This document shows, piece after piece, positions 25,795 to 33,921 of a stretch of 64,000 nucleotides of DNA; positions within the stretch are counted from its first letter, which is position 1, and the number at the start of each line of letters is the position of its first letter. A program made the position numbers and the translations under genes. The stretch covers positions 1,984,001 to 2,048,000 of the forward strand of contig JAFLBJ010000001.1 of NCBI GenBank assembly GCA_017303415.1. Direction: 5' to 3'. A model generated the notes under the pieces. That model did not search any database, was not told the DNA's origin, and was given only the letters and a program-made list of their open reading frames with translations. The DNA is from Chitinophagales bacterium (lineage in GTDB: Bacteria > Bacteroidota > Bacteroidia > Chitinophagales > Chitinophagaceae).

Positions 25795-27078
25795 ATGCAA
25801 CTGAACCTCTATAAGCGACCATTGCTGGTATTGCTGGCCATCGGTTTTTTGTGCTCTTACCAGACAAATGCCCAGTTGCCCGACCATGTATTCAGGGGAC
25901 AGATCGGCGCGATCAAACTCATTCGAACCGGTGACCCATACAGTTACCCGATAATACGGCTCAACAGTGCCGATGAGTTAACCCTCACCTTTGATGATCT
26001 TGAATCGGGGGTTAAGAACTATTATTACACCTATCAACTCTGTAATGCCGATTGGACACCGGTGAACCTGAGTGCCTTTGATTATATCCGCGGCTTTCAA
26101 AATACAAGGATCAATAATTACCGAAATTCCTCGATCGCGTTTACCCGGTACACGAATTATCAGGCAAAGGTTCCGGAAAGAAATAGTGTCCCTTCCCGTT
26201 CGGGAAATTACCTGCTAAAAGTTTTCCTGAACAGCGATACTTCGCAATTGGTGTTTACCAAACGCTTTCTGGTAGTGGACGCAAAAACCTCCGTAGGCGT
26301 CCAGGTGATGCAGCCTTTTAATGGGGCGCTTTACAATTCGCATCAGAAGGTGAGAACCATCGTTTCAACCAGTAATCAGGTCAACTCATTCAATCAGCAG
26401 GATATCAAAGTGGTCCTTCTTCAGAATTTTGTATGGCCTACAGCGGTTACGCTTTCCCGACCGGATATTTACCGGGGTAATTATTTTGAGTATAATGACG
26501 AAAACAGGACCGTGTTTCCGTCGGGTCAGGAATGGCGATGGATCGATCTTCGAAGCCTCCGCCTGAGTAGTGAACGGGTTTGGAAGATGGATAAGCAGGC
26601 CAGGCGGACAGATGTTTACATAAAACCCGATATGGAGAGATCGGGAAAAGGGTATATCCAGTACCTGGACCTGAACGGCTTTTTTACCCTTGAAACCACA
26701 GATAACCTCAATCCATACTGGCAAACCGATTATGCCTATGTCCATTTTACCTATCAGCCACCCGGAGGTAAATCCTATGTTGGAAAAGATATCTATGTGT
26801 TTGGGGAGTTGACAAACTATGCCAATGATTCTGCCGCGAAGATGACCTTCAATGAGGAAAGAGGCATCTATGAGGCAACGCTTTTCCTGAAACAAGGGTA
26901 CTATAATTATCGGTATATCACCCGCTCTGCGACAGGTGATGCCACCAGCTTTGAGGACACCGAGGGCAATTATTGGGGCACAGAGAATGGCTATACAGCC
27001 CTGGTTTACTATCGTCCGTTTGGTGGAAGAAGCGATGAATTGATCGGGCTTACCACTGTCAATTCCATTGCCCGGTAA
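25795..27078 (+). CDS. Type IX secretion system plug protein (DUF5103)
   Basis: A 427-residue secreted protein matching the DUF5103 family, named Plug in the type IX secretion system. In that system Plug binds the giant SprA translocon when it is idle and closes the pore; this role is known from the family. It has a signal peptide (cleavage near NAQ, residue 26). The core shows LTLTFDDLESGVKNYYYTYQ (about 63-82), DYIRGFQNTRINNYRNSSIA and a C-terminal ADP-DUF-like region YDLNG/YVFGELTNYAND. It is monocistronic, divergent from the LolC-like gene and followed by the SRP RNA gene. No other T9SS gene is in the window. Confidence 0.88.
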   Translation: MQLNLYKRPLLVLLAIGFLCSYQTNAQLPDHVFRGQIGAIKLIRTGDPYSYPIIRLNSADELTLTFDDLESGVKNYYYTYQLCNADWTPVNLSAFDYIRGFQNTRINNYRNSSIAFTRYTNYQAKVPERNSVPSRSGNYLLKVFLNSDTSQLVFTKRFLVVDAKTSVGVQVMQPFNGALYNSHQKVRTIVSTSNQVNSFNQQDIKVVLLQNFVWPTAVTLSRPDIYRGNYFEYNDENRTVFPSGQEWRWIDLRSLRLSSERVWKMDKQARRTDVYIKPDMERSGKGYIQYLDLNGFFTLETTDNLNPYWQTDYAYVHFTYQPPGGKSYVGKDIYVFGELTNYANDSAAKMTFNEERGIYEATLFLKQGYYNYRYITRSATGDATSFEDTEGNYWGTENGYTALVYYRPFGGRSDELIGLTTVNSIAR

Positions 27079-27117
27079 TCTGTTGCCTTTTGCCTCAATC
27101 CATTTCAAATTATTACC

Positions 27118-27125
27118 TATCTTCG
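27118..27125 (+). promoter_or_regulatory. Candidate -7 box for the SRP RNA
   Basis: TATCTTCG, one base off TAnnTTTG, ends 5 bases before the mature SRP RNA 5' end. That is the spacing expected for a transcript starting at the GGCAGG end. The same TATCTTCG appears before sucC and the Porin_10 gene. Confidence 0.5.
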
Positions 27126-27130
27126 CGCCC

Positions 27131-27225
27131 GGCAGGTCTTACACGACCAGCTCCTGCTGAACCTCCCCAGGGCCGGAAGGCAGCAAGGATAGGCGGTTGT
27201 AGCGGTGCGATGTGAGTAGCCTGCC
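27131..27225 (+). ncRNA. ffs: Signal recognition particle RNA (small 4.5S type)
   Basis: About 95 bases whose ends GGCAGG and CCTGCC pair. The conserved domain IV core is visible as CTGAACC...CCAGGGCCGGAAGGCAGCAAGG, with the GGAA tetraloop and asymmetric loop that bind Ffh. A T-rich stretch (GTTTTTTAATTTT) right after the 3' end serves as terminator. It sits between the T9SS plug gene and the transaldolase-like gene; the open frame of the latter runs back into the RNA but should not be used. Confidence 0.93.
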
Positions 27226-27244
27226 GTTTTTTAATTTTACCAAC

Positions 27245-27898
27245 ATGAAATTTTTTATCGATACAGCCAATCTGGCTCAAATCAAAGAAGCAAACGAATT
27301 AGGTATTCTCGATGGGGTAACAACCAACCCCTCCCTGATGGCCAAAGAAGGGATCCAGGGCGACGAAGCCGTAATGAACCATTATAAGGCCATTTGCGAA
27401 CTCGTAGACGGCGACATCAGCGCCGAAGTAATCTCTACGGATTTTAAAGGAATCATCGAAGAAGGAAAAGTATTAGCGGCACTTCATCCGAATATTGTCG
27501 TTAAAGTTCCCATGATCAAAGACGGTATCAAAGCCATTAAATGGTTTACCGATAATGGGATCAAAACAAACTGTACCCTGGTATTTTCTGCCGGACAGGC
27601 AATTCTTTGTGCCAAAGCAGGAGCAACCTACGTATCTCCTTTCATCGGCCGTATCGATGACAGTGGCTGGGATGGAGTACAACTGATCGAACAAATTTCA
27701 CACATCTATACTGTGCAGGGTTTTAAAACCGAAATCCTGGCGGCCTCCATTCGCAATCCGAACCATATCATCCGCTGTGCAGAAGCCGGCGCCGATGTTT
27801 GTACCTGCCCGCTCGATTCCATTATGGGATTGCTTAAACACCCGCTGACGGATATTGGGTTGGCGAAGTTTTTGGAAGATGCGAAGAAGTTCAAGTGA
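27245..27898 (+). CDS. Transaldolase/fructose-6-phosphate aldolase family protein
   Basis: A 217-residue short transaldolase (TalC/FSA subfamily). It has the strand-start motif MKFFIDTANL, TTNPSLMAKEG, the Schiff-base lysine Lys87 in NIVVKVPMI, TNCTLVFSAGQAILCAKAGA and SPFIGRIDD. Proteins of this size act either as transaldolase in the pentose phosphate pathway or as fructose-6-phosphate aldolase; in Bacteroidota the transaldolase role is usually assumed. The ATG at 27245 follows the SRP RNA terminator closely, and the upstream part of the frame lies inside that RNA. Confidence 0.93.
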   Translation: MKFFIDTANLAQIKEANELGILDGVTTNPSLMAKEGIQGDEAVMNHYKAICELVDGDISAEVISTDFKGIIEEGKVLAALHPNIVVKVPMIKDGIKAIKWFTDNGIKTNCTLVFSAGQAILCAKAGATYVSPFIGRIDDSGWDGVQLIEQISHIYTVQGFKTEILAASIRNPNHIIRCAEAGADVCTCPLDSIMGLLKHPLTDIGLAKFLEDAKKFK

Positions 27899-27911
27899 GA
27901 TTTACCATCAC

Positions 27912-28250
27912 TCAATCCTCTGTTTTCCGTTTCACCCAAATTGTCACCTCCCTCCACAATTCCGGCCTTTCCCGCAATACAGCTTTTACGACCACTTTCT
28001 CTTCGGTAAAATCAAGTGGAAGGAACAACTCATTTCCGGTAAACACACCTCCGCTTGCCGAAAAATCAATTTCTCGCGTAGAGAGCGGTTTCCAACGGCC
28101 ATTGGACATTTTCCCATCTACATTGATATAATTATGGGTGCCTTTTTTCAGACTGTCGGTATAGAGATGAAAGAAGATACTATCCACTTTTTGGGCCTGT
28201 ATTCCAGCCGAAAAGCCAAGCAGTACAACGAGAAATAGGAGGAATTTCAT
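27912..28250 (-). CDS. Small secreted hypothetical protein
   Basis: A protein of about 112 residues with a clear signal peptide (KFLLFLVVLLGFSAGIQAQ) and a mature domain of about 93 residues rich in beta-strand pattern, with the phrases KKGTHNYINVDGK and WKPLSTREIDF. It may be a small Ig-like or lipocalin-type fold, but I do not recognise the family. Start candidates are ATG at 28265, 28256 and 28250; the last gives a standard signal peptide. It is convergent with the transaldolase gene (13-base gap). Confidence 0.65.
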   Translation of the reverse strand: MKFLLFLVVLLGFSAGIQAQKVDSIFFHLYTDSLKKGTHNYINVDGKMSNGRWKPLSTREIDFSASGGVFTGNELFLPLDFTEEKVVVKAVLRERPELWREVTIWVKRKTED

Positions 28251-28374
28251 GGTCATATGATTCATATATCAGAAAATTGGATGCATGGGAAAAAGGGCAA
28301 TCCGAATTTCTTAATTATTTTTTAATATCCTTAACATTTAATACGGGAAAGAGAAAGACACCTGGAGAAGGCTA

Positions 28375-28929
28375 TCAAAAATATTTAATCTCTTTGTCTC
28401 CAAACCGAAGTTTGTGAATATGATTGGACTCCGGAAATACCTCAAATATTAAAGTTCCCCCTTCTGGTAGCATTTCAAAATCTTCCCGGTTCAACTGAAT
28501 TAACTGGTGCTGCTCGATTGGAGTTCGAACAAAGAATTTACTAAAAACTGGCATTTCATGTTTAACCAGGGAAAAGGCAATTTCCTTCTTGATTCCTTTC
28601 TGAAGATCTCTACGAAACCCATGAGCTTCTTTTCTGTAAAAACGATAAAAATAGAAGGTCAGCAGAGAGAAGGCGCCTATACCGAAAAAAGGCACCACGT
28701 GAAAAAACTGTTCCTCAAGTTTCAGTTTTGATGTTCTTCCATAGCCTTGAATGATGGCCAGGATGATTATTCCTATTAAAGAGAGATAGGTTAATCCAAT
28801 ATAGGCTGACTTTTTCTGCCACAGTTGATAAAGCACCATTTTGTCCTCGTTGGAAAGTGGCAGGTCTCTGGACAAAGGTTCAAACTTATGCTCAGCAGAG
28901 GCGATGATCCGAACGGGCCTTTCTTTCAA
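28375..28929 (-). CDS. Hypothetical membrane protein with two helices
   Basis: A 184-residue protein with two transmembrane helices (about 44-62 and 76-94) and a soluble C-terminal region of about 90 residues (FRRDLQKGIKKEIAFSLVKH ... FEMLPEGGTLIFEVFPESN) that looks like a small beta domain. No family is recognised. It follows sucC on the same strand with 14 bases between them and may be cotranscribed, but a link to the TCA cycle is not implied. The 110 bases after it show nothing recognisable. Confidence 0.6.
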   Translation of the reverse strand: MKERPVRIIASAEHKFEPLSRDLPLSNEDKMVLYQLWQKKSAYIGLTYLSLIGIIILAIIQGYGRTSKLKLEEQFFHVVPFFGIGAFSLLTFYFYRFYRKEAHGFRRDLQKGIKKEIAFSLVKHEMPVFSKFFVRTPIEQHQLIQLNREDFEMLPEGGTLIFEVFPESNHIHKLRFGDKEIKYF

Positions 28930-28943
28930 TAGCTTTTTTTTAA

Positions 28944-30155
28944 TCAGGCAACAGCCTTCTTCACCAGATCGGCGGCTTCACTTAGCAAGATCGCAGACTG
29001 TACTTTGAGGCCGCTTTCATCGATCAGTTTTTTGGCTTCTTCGGCATTGGTACCCTGCAGGCGGACAATGATGGGAACATGAATATTTCCCATATTCTGA
29101 TAGGCATCAATAACGCCCTGGGCTACACGGTCACAACGAACGATACCACCGAAAATATTGATGAGAATTGCTTTTACATTGGGGTCTTTCAGGATAATCT
29201 TGAAACCGGCTTCAACCGTTTGTGCATTGGCGGTACCACCTACATCCAGAAAGTTAGCAGGTTCGCCACCACTGAGTTTGATCATATCCATGGTAGCCAT
29301 GGCCAAGCCTGCTCCATTTACCATACAACCTACGTTTCCATCGAGTTTCACGAAATTCAGATTGTATTGTCCAGCTTCTACCTCTGTCGGGTCTTCTTCA
29401 GTTACATCCCGAAGAGCCGCCAGATCGGCATGACGCATCAGGGCGTTATCATCCAGGTTCATTTTACAATCCACAGCCACGATCTTATCATCGGAGGCTT
29501 TGAAAAGCGGGTTGATCTCAAGCATACTGCAATCCAGTCCAACATACGCGTTGTAGAGATTGGTCACGAATTTGACCATGTTTTTGAAAGCCTCACCTTT
29601 CAGTCCCAGGTTGAAGGCGATCTTACGTGCCTGGAAGGGGAGGAGGCCACCACCGGGGTGAACCCATTCTTTGAATATTTTTTCAGGGGTATCATGGGCC
29701 ACATCTTCAATGTTCATACCTCCTTCGGTGCTGTACATGATCACATTTTGCCCCTTGGTACGGTCAAGCAGAATGGAGAGGTAGTATTCCTTTCTTTCGC
29801 TTGGGCCATCGTAATACATATCCTGAGCTACGAGGATCTTATTCACCACTTTCCCCGCGGCCCCGGTTTGCAGGGTTACGAGCGTACCACCCAGGATACC
29901 TTTCGAAAACTCCACCACTTCCTCCAGGTTCTTGCCCACTTTTACTCCGTTTACACCGGTTTCTTTGATCTTGCCTTTTCCCCGGCCACCCGCGTGGATC
30001 TGCGCTTTCACAACTGCAAAGGGGCTTCCAAACTGGGTTTTGATCTGGCGATAGGCTTCTTCCGCTTCGTGAATGGTGCCACAGGCAAATCCTTCCTGTA
30101 CCGGAACATTGTATTTCTTAAGCAATTCCTTGGCCTGGTATTCGTGGAGGTTCAT
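28944..30155 (-). CDS. sucC: Succinyl-CoA synthetase beta subunit
   Basis: A 403-residue ATP-grasp subunit that with the alpha subunit converts succinyl-CoA to succinate with ATP or GTP formation in the TCA cycle. The start MNLHEYQAKELLKKYNVPVQ, the AQIHAGGRGKGKIKETGVNG loop, the DCKMNLDDNALMR metal-binding segment, and the C-terminal GGIVRCDRVAQGV and VRLQGTNAEEAKKLI are all canonical. The alpha-subunit gene sucD is not adjacent, as is common in Bacteroidota. A -7-like TATCTTCG lies 18 bases upstream of the ATG. Confidence 0.96.
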   Translation of the reverse strand: MNLHEYQAKELLKKYNVPVQEGFACGTIHEAEEAYRQIKTQFGSPFAVVKAQIHAGGRGKGKIKETGVNGVKVGKNLEEVVEFSKGILGGTLVTLQTGAAGKVVNKILVAQDMYYDGPSERKEYYLSILLDRTKGQNVIMYSTEGGMNIEDVAHDTPEKIFKEWVHPGGGLLPFQARKIAFNLGLKGEAFKNMVKFVTNLYNAYVGLDCSMLEINPLFKASDDKIVAVDCKMNLDDNALMRHADLAALRDVTEEDPTEVEAGQYNLNFVKLDGNVGCMVNGAGLAMATMDMIKLSGGEPANFLDVGGTANAQTVEAGFKIILKDPNVKAILINIFGGIVRCDRVAQGVIDAYQNMGNIHVPIIVRLQGTNAEEAKKLIDESGLKVQSAILLSEAADLVKKAVA

Positions 30156-30173
30156 GCGAAAATTGATTTGCCG

Positions 30174-30181
30174 CGAAGATA
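30174..30181 (-). promoter_or_regulatory. Candidate -7 box for sucC
   Basis: TATCTTCG on the minus strand, one base off TAnnTTTG, lies 18 bases before the sucC ATG. No -33 element is apparent. Confidence 0.45.
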
Positions 30182-30223
30182 AAGAAATTGACTGATAGAT
30201 GAGGAGGGGTGGATGCAGGACTA

Positions 30224-31513
30224 TCAGCTATTTTCCAGCAACCAGGCCGCCATTTTTCGGGAGGCTTCCAATACCTTAAAACAATATTGCTCAAGAAACC
30301 CTTCCGGTAAAGGTTGGTGAAGGGGAAATGTATAACTGGCGCTTAATGCTTTGGCGCCATCAAAGTCAACATACGATAGTCGGGCGGAGAGCTCCTCCGG
30401 GGGACGATTAAAATCTTCACCAGGAAGAATGGCGATCCCACATTCATCCAGCAACCGTTCGCAAAGCACTGCGCTATTCCGGATTTCTTTTTTATGGAGG
30501 AGGGTGGATAAAGGGGTAAAATCAAGAAAAAGGTAGAACCCGCCAGTAGGGTCATTGACCCGGATACCGGCTTCCCGCAAAATGGCTGCTGTTTCCTTGC
30601 CCAACGCCGCAAGAATTCTACGGGCATGCCAGAGGTAATCTTCAATTTCCCTGCCTCCGGCAAAGGCCTGAATGGCCGCATATTGAATGGGGGCCGATAC
30701 CGAGGTATAGGTTTCACTGGCCACAGCAGCCATGGCCTCCATCAGCCAATGCAGATCGGAAGGAAATGAAAATGTACCCAATCGCCAGCCGCCGGCCCCA
30801 CACCATTTGGACAGACCAGAACTTAATATCGTCCCTTCCGGATAGAATTTTGCCAGGGAAACATGATTCCCTTCATGGTGCAATTGACCGTAGATTTCAT
30901 CGGACAGTATGATCACTCCATTTTCCCGGCATACCCTGGCCAGGCTTTCCAGATGGGCTTTTTCATAGGTCACCCCATCCGGATTACCCGGATAATTCAG
31001 GATAAGGAGAAAGGGGCCTTTGCCCTTCCCGGATTGAAGAAAATCCTGTAACAGGTCGGGCTGAAGCCTCCAGTTTTCCTCCACGCGGGTGTGGAGTACA
31101 TGAACCGTATTGCCAATAATTTTTGCCTGTGGCAAATAGGAAACCCAACTCGGACTGGGAATCAATACTTCTCCTTCAAATACCATTTGCAATAAAAAAA
31201 GAAGCTCTTTGGAACCAGGCCCAATGATCACATGCTCCGCCTGACGATCTACACCATCCTTACGCTGATGGAAATCCGCCACAGCCTGACGTAATTCCGG
31301 CAAGCCCTGAACATGCAGATAATCCTTTTGGGGCGCGTATAGCCTTAAGGCATTAACGACCGGCTCAGGAACCGGAAATGGGGATTGCCCCAGGCCCAGT
31401 TTGAATATGGTCTTTCCCTGTGCGGTCAGTTCGCGGCATCGCTGATTGATCCGAAGCGTTGGCGACTCTTTTAACCCAATTACATTTGGGTTCAGATAAA
31501 GATGTCTGTTCAT
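30224..31513 (-). CDS. Class I/II PLP-dependent aminotransferase
   Basis: A 429-residue fold-type I aminotransferase. Visible residues are the Asn in LNYPGNPDG (about 172-180), Asp205 and Tyr208 in LSDEIYGQ for the PLP ring, and Lys236 in SSGLSKWCGAGGWRLG for the internal aldimine, followed by Arg244. It resembles aspartate/aromatic-type aminotransferases, but the substrate is not evident. It lies 34 bases behind the KamA-like radical-SAM gene on the same strand, so the two are likely cotranscribed and may act on the same or related amino acids (inference). Confidence 0.88.
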   Translation of the reverse strand: MNRHLYLNPNVIGLKESPTLRINQRCRELTAQGKTIFKLGLGQSPFPVPEPVVNALRLYAPQKDYLHVQGLPELRQAVADFHQRKDGVDRQAEHVIIGPGSKELLFLLQMVFEGEVLIPSPSWVSYLPQAKIIGNTVHVLHTRVEENWRLQPDLLQDFLQSGKGKGPFLLILNYPGNPDGVTYEKAHLESLARVCRENGVIILSDEIYGQLHHEGNHVSLAKFYPEGTILSSGLSKWCGAGGWRLGTFSFPSDLHWLMEAMAAVASETYTSVSAPIQYAAIQAFAGGREIEDYLWHARRILAALGKETAAILREAGIRVNDPTGGFYLFLDFTPLSTLLHKKEIRNSAVLCERLLDECGIAILPGEDFNRPPEELSARLSYVDFDGAKALSASYTFPLHQPLPEGFLEQYCFKVLEASRKMAAWLLENS

Positions 31514-31547
31514 CAGAAGGAGAAAATTATTTTCGCGTTTGGTTAAG

Positions 31548-32873
31548 TTAAAGCAATTGACTTAATTCTTTTTCATAAAAAAATTCTTTGTCACCAAAAG
31601 CAGGCTTTAACTCATCCAACCAGGTTGCCTTATCATCATATTCAGCAAAGAATGGTCGGGCCACCCAATCCGGGTTACGCCCCTGAAGGAAACGCAGGGT
31701 CATTACTTTTTTACCATTGATCTCCCCAACACCAAGCATCTGAACCTTACCGGGTGTGGCACTCATGCTGGGTCCTCTTACCGTGCGACAAACACCGCTC
31801 ACCTTTTGGTAGGCATTACGGAATATATCCCAGGCTTCTATCAGAGGCACGGCAAAATAATGCTGGGCACCGGTATCCCTGGCCATAAACATATAATAGG
31901 GGATACAATTCAGATTGACCTGCATACGCCACATCTCTGCCCATACGGAGGCATTGGCGTTGATATGTTGCATGATGGGGGATTGGGTCCTGATCTGAGC
32001 GCCTGTGGCCCTGATCTGCCGGATGGCTTTTTGAACGGCCGGTGTCGATAACTCAATCGGATGATTGAAATGGGCCATGATCGCCAGATTACGACCACTT
32101 CGCACAATGCGTTCGAAGATGCGGAGCATATTGCTGGCATCAGGGCCATCCAGAAATTTATATGGCCAATAACCCAGGGCCTTGGTACCAATACGAATGG
32201 TTTGTAAATGGGGAATGTCGGCTTTCAATATGGCATCGATATAACCTTCAAACAATTCACTTTTCATGATCATGGGGTCACCACCCGTGAAAAGCAGGTC
32301 GGTTACCTCTTTATGTTCCTGTAAATACCGGGTCAATAACTCTGTTTCCCGCATGGCAAATTTCCATTCATCCATGCCAACAAACTGGGGCCAGCGAAAA
32401 CAAAAACTACAATAGGCATGACAGGTCTGACCCTGACTTGGAAAAAAGAGTACCGTTTCCCGGTATTTGTGTTGCATGCCCGTAAGACGCTGCCCGTCGA
32501 TCTCCGGCACATTGTGTTCCAATTGACCGGCCGGGTGGGGGTTAAGCTCAAGTCTTATCTGATGCGCAAGGGCCTTGATCTCCTCACGCGATGCATCTTT
32601 TTTTACCAAACTACGCATGGCCTCATAATGCATAGGCCTTAACATCTCCTTTCGGGGAAAGGTCAATGTAAAAATGGGATCATCGGGTACACGGTCCCAG
32701 TCGATCAATTCTTCAATGACATAATTGTTCGATTTAAAAGGCAGAATGTGGCTGACGATCTCGATATCGTCCAATAGCTCCTTGCTGAGATGAGCGAGCT
32801 GAGGTATCTGCCTGTAGTTATGTTGCGCATACGAACGATAAGCGTAAGACTTTTGTGGGGGCTTGATCAACAT
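31548..32873 (-). CDS. KamA-family radical SAM protein (lysine 2,3-aminomutase-like)
   Basis: A 441-residue radical-SAM enzyme with the Fe-S cluster cysteines Cys151, Cys155 and Cys158 (CHAYCSFCFRW) and the AdoMet-binding TGGDP (196-200), in the order of lysine 2,3-aminomutase. In true KamA the PLP-lysine lies in a glycine-run motif; here the corresponding place appears to be SATPGK with Lys376. The enzyme may therefore be a PLP-dependent aminomutase for another amino acid or a diverged relative. A perfect AAGGAGGT Shine-Dalgarno sits 3 bases before the ATG, and a TATGTTTG box about 46 bases upstream. The aminotransferase gene follows on the same strand. Confidence 0.85.
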   Translation of the reverse strand: MLIKPPQKSYAYRSYAQHNYRQIPQLAHLSKELLDDIEIVSHILPFKSNNYVIEELIDWDRVPDDPIFTLTFPRKEMLRPMHYEAMRSLVKKDASREEIKALAHQIRLELNPHPAGQLEHNVPEIDGQRLTGMQHKYRETVLFFPSQGQTCHAYCSFCFRWPQFVGMDEWKFAMRETELLTRYLQEHKEVTDLLFTGGDPMIMKSELFEGYIDAILKADIPHLQTIRIGTKALGYWPYKFLDGPDASNMLRIFERIVRSGRNLAIMAHFNHPIELSTPAVQKAIRQIRATGAQIRTQSPIMQHINANASVWAEMWRMQVNLNCIPYYMFMARDTGAQHYFAVPLIEAWDIFRNAYQKVSGVCRTVRGPSMSATPGKVQMLGVGEINGKKVMTLRFLQGRNPDWVARPFFAEYDDKATWLDELKPAFGDKEFFYEKELSQLL

Positions 32874-32876
32874 AAT

Positions 32877-32884
32877 ACCTCCTT
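32877..32884 (-). promoter_or_regulatory. Strong Shine-Dalgarno of the kamA-like gene
   Basis: AAGGAGGT on the minus strand, full anti-SD complementarity, with only 3-4 bases to the ATG. Such a site stands out here because most genes in this window have no recognisable ribosome binding site. Confidence 0.7.
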
Positions 32885-32919
32885 GTTTTAGAGTGAATAA
32901 ATAGTAAAAGAACTGTTTA

Positions 32920-32927
32920 CAAACATA
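32920..32927 (-). promoter_or_regulatory. -7 box for the kamA-aminotransferase pair
   Basis: TATGTTTG on the minus strand matches TAnnTTTG and would give a leader of about 40 bases before the kamA-like ATG. Confidence 0.45.
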
Positions 32928-33050
32928 ACCTTTCTCGGTGGCTTAACCTGACGAATCGGATGAATTAGGTCTATCTGCCTAAGCACCAGTGAAAAACAAT
33001 TTGGTTTGTTTCAAATATGTTTCTCATTTTTGCAGGCAATTGAATAAAGA

Positions 33051-33872
33051 ATGGAAAATCTGCTGCACAAAATAGAGGAAGCAAGTAGCTTTCTTGCCGG
33101 TAAATTCAGCACCCGTCCGCAAGTTGGTGTGGTACTCGGTAGTGGCCTTGGAAGTTTTGTCAATGAGTTGAAAGTAGAGATAGAGATTCCCTATGGGGAC
33201 ATTCCCAATTTCCCAGTTTCAACGGTAGAAGGACATAGTGGAAAATTGATCTTTGGGTTTATGGCAGGAAAACCAGTGGTCTGTATGGCGGGTCGTTTTC
33301 ATTTCTATGAGGGTTATACACCCGATGAAGTGGTTTTCCCTGTTCGGGTAATGATCAGATTGGGTATCCATCATTTATTTCTGTCGAATGCAGCCGGTGG
33401 TGTAAATGCTTCTTATTCTGTTGGCGACCTGATGATCATTAAAGACCATATCAGTTTTGCCACCAAGAACCCTCTTTTGGGAAAAAATATACCAGAATTA
33501 GGTCCTCGTTTTCCGGATATGAGTGAGCCCTATAAGAAAGACCTGATCAAAAAAGCAAAGGAGATCGGTCATCAACACGGCATCGAATTACATGAAGGGG
33601 TTTACTTTGGTGTAACCGGGCCAACATTTGAAACCAGGGCTGAGTACCGGATGATCCAACTGATCGGCGGAGATGCGGTCGGCATGTCCACGGTACAGGA
33701 ATGTATAGCTGCCAACCACATGGGTATCCCTGTTTTTGCCATCAGCGTCATCACGGATATCGGGGTTCGGGAGGATGAGAATGTGATCACCCATGAAGAA
33801 GTGCTCCATTTTGCCCGCGCTGCAGAACCAAAACTGACCCTGATCTTCCGGGAATTGATCCATTCACTTTAA
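33051..33872 (+). CDS. punA: Purine nucleoside phosphorylase I
   Basis: A 273-residue trimeric-type PNP that splits purine nucleosides with phosphate to base and ribose-1-phosphate. It has the phosphate loop VGVVLGSGLGSF, VEGHSGKLIFG, AGRFHFYEGYTPDEV, the LSNAAGGVN segment, YFGVTGPTFETRAEYRMIQ and the purine-binding ISVITDIGV stretch (with Asp where human PNP has Asn). The start is an ATG. Upstream CATTTTTG, one base off a -7 box, lies 18 bases before it. It is monocistronic. Confidence 0.95.
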   Translation: MENLLHKIEEASSFLAGKFSTRPQVGVVLGSGLGSFVNELKVEIEIPYGDIPNFPVSTVEGHSGKLIFGFMAGKPVVCMAGRFHFYEGYTPDEVVFPVRVMIRLGIHHLFLSNAAGGVNASYSVGDLMIIKDHISFATKNPLLGKNIPELGPRFPDMSEPYKKDLIKKAKEIGHQHGIELHEGVYFGVTGPTFETRAEYRMIQLIGGDAVGMSTVQECIAANHMGIPVFAISVITDIGVREDENVITHEEVLHFARAAEPKLTLIFRELIHSL

Positions 33873-33895
33873 CGTGCCATTTCAGGATGCCTGAT

Positions 33896-33903
33896 TATCT
33901 TCG
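33896..33903 (+). promoter_or_regulatory. Candidate -7 box for the Porin_10 gene
   Basis: TATCTTCG, one base off TAnnTTTG, ends 18 bases before the GTG start of the porin gene. Confidence 0.4.
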
Positions 33904-33921
33904 CCTATTGTTTATCGGCTC

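Noticed and set aside
25741-25887. 49-codon upstream extension of the LolC-like gene
   Set aside because: It would overlap the start of the divergent T9SS plug gene and lacks family similarity.
27212-27244. Upstream extension of the transaldolase-like gene
   Set aside because: It overlaps the 3' part and terminator of the SRP RNA; the family start is the ATG at 27245.
29079-30182. A 367-codon open frame antisense to sucC
   Set aside because: It lies wholly opposite a canonical sucC, has no recognisable domain and arises from the codon bias of that gene.
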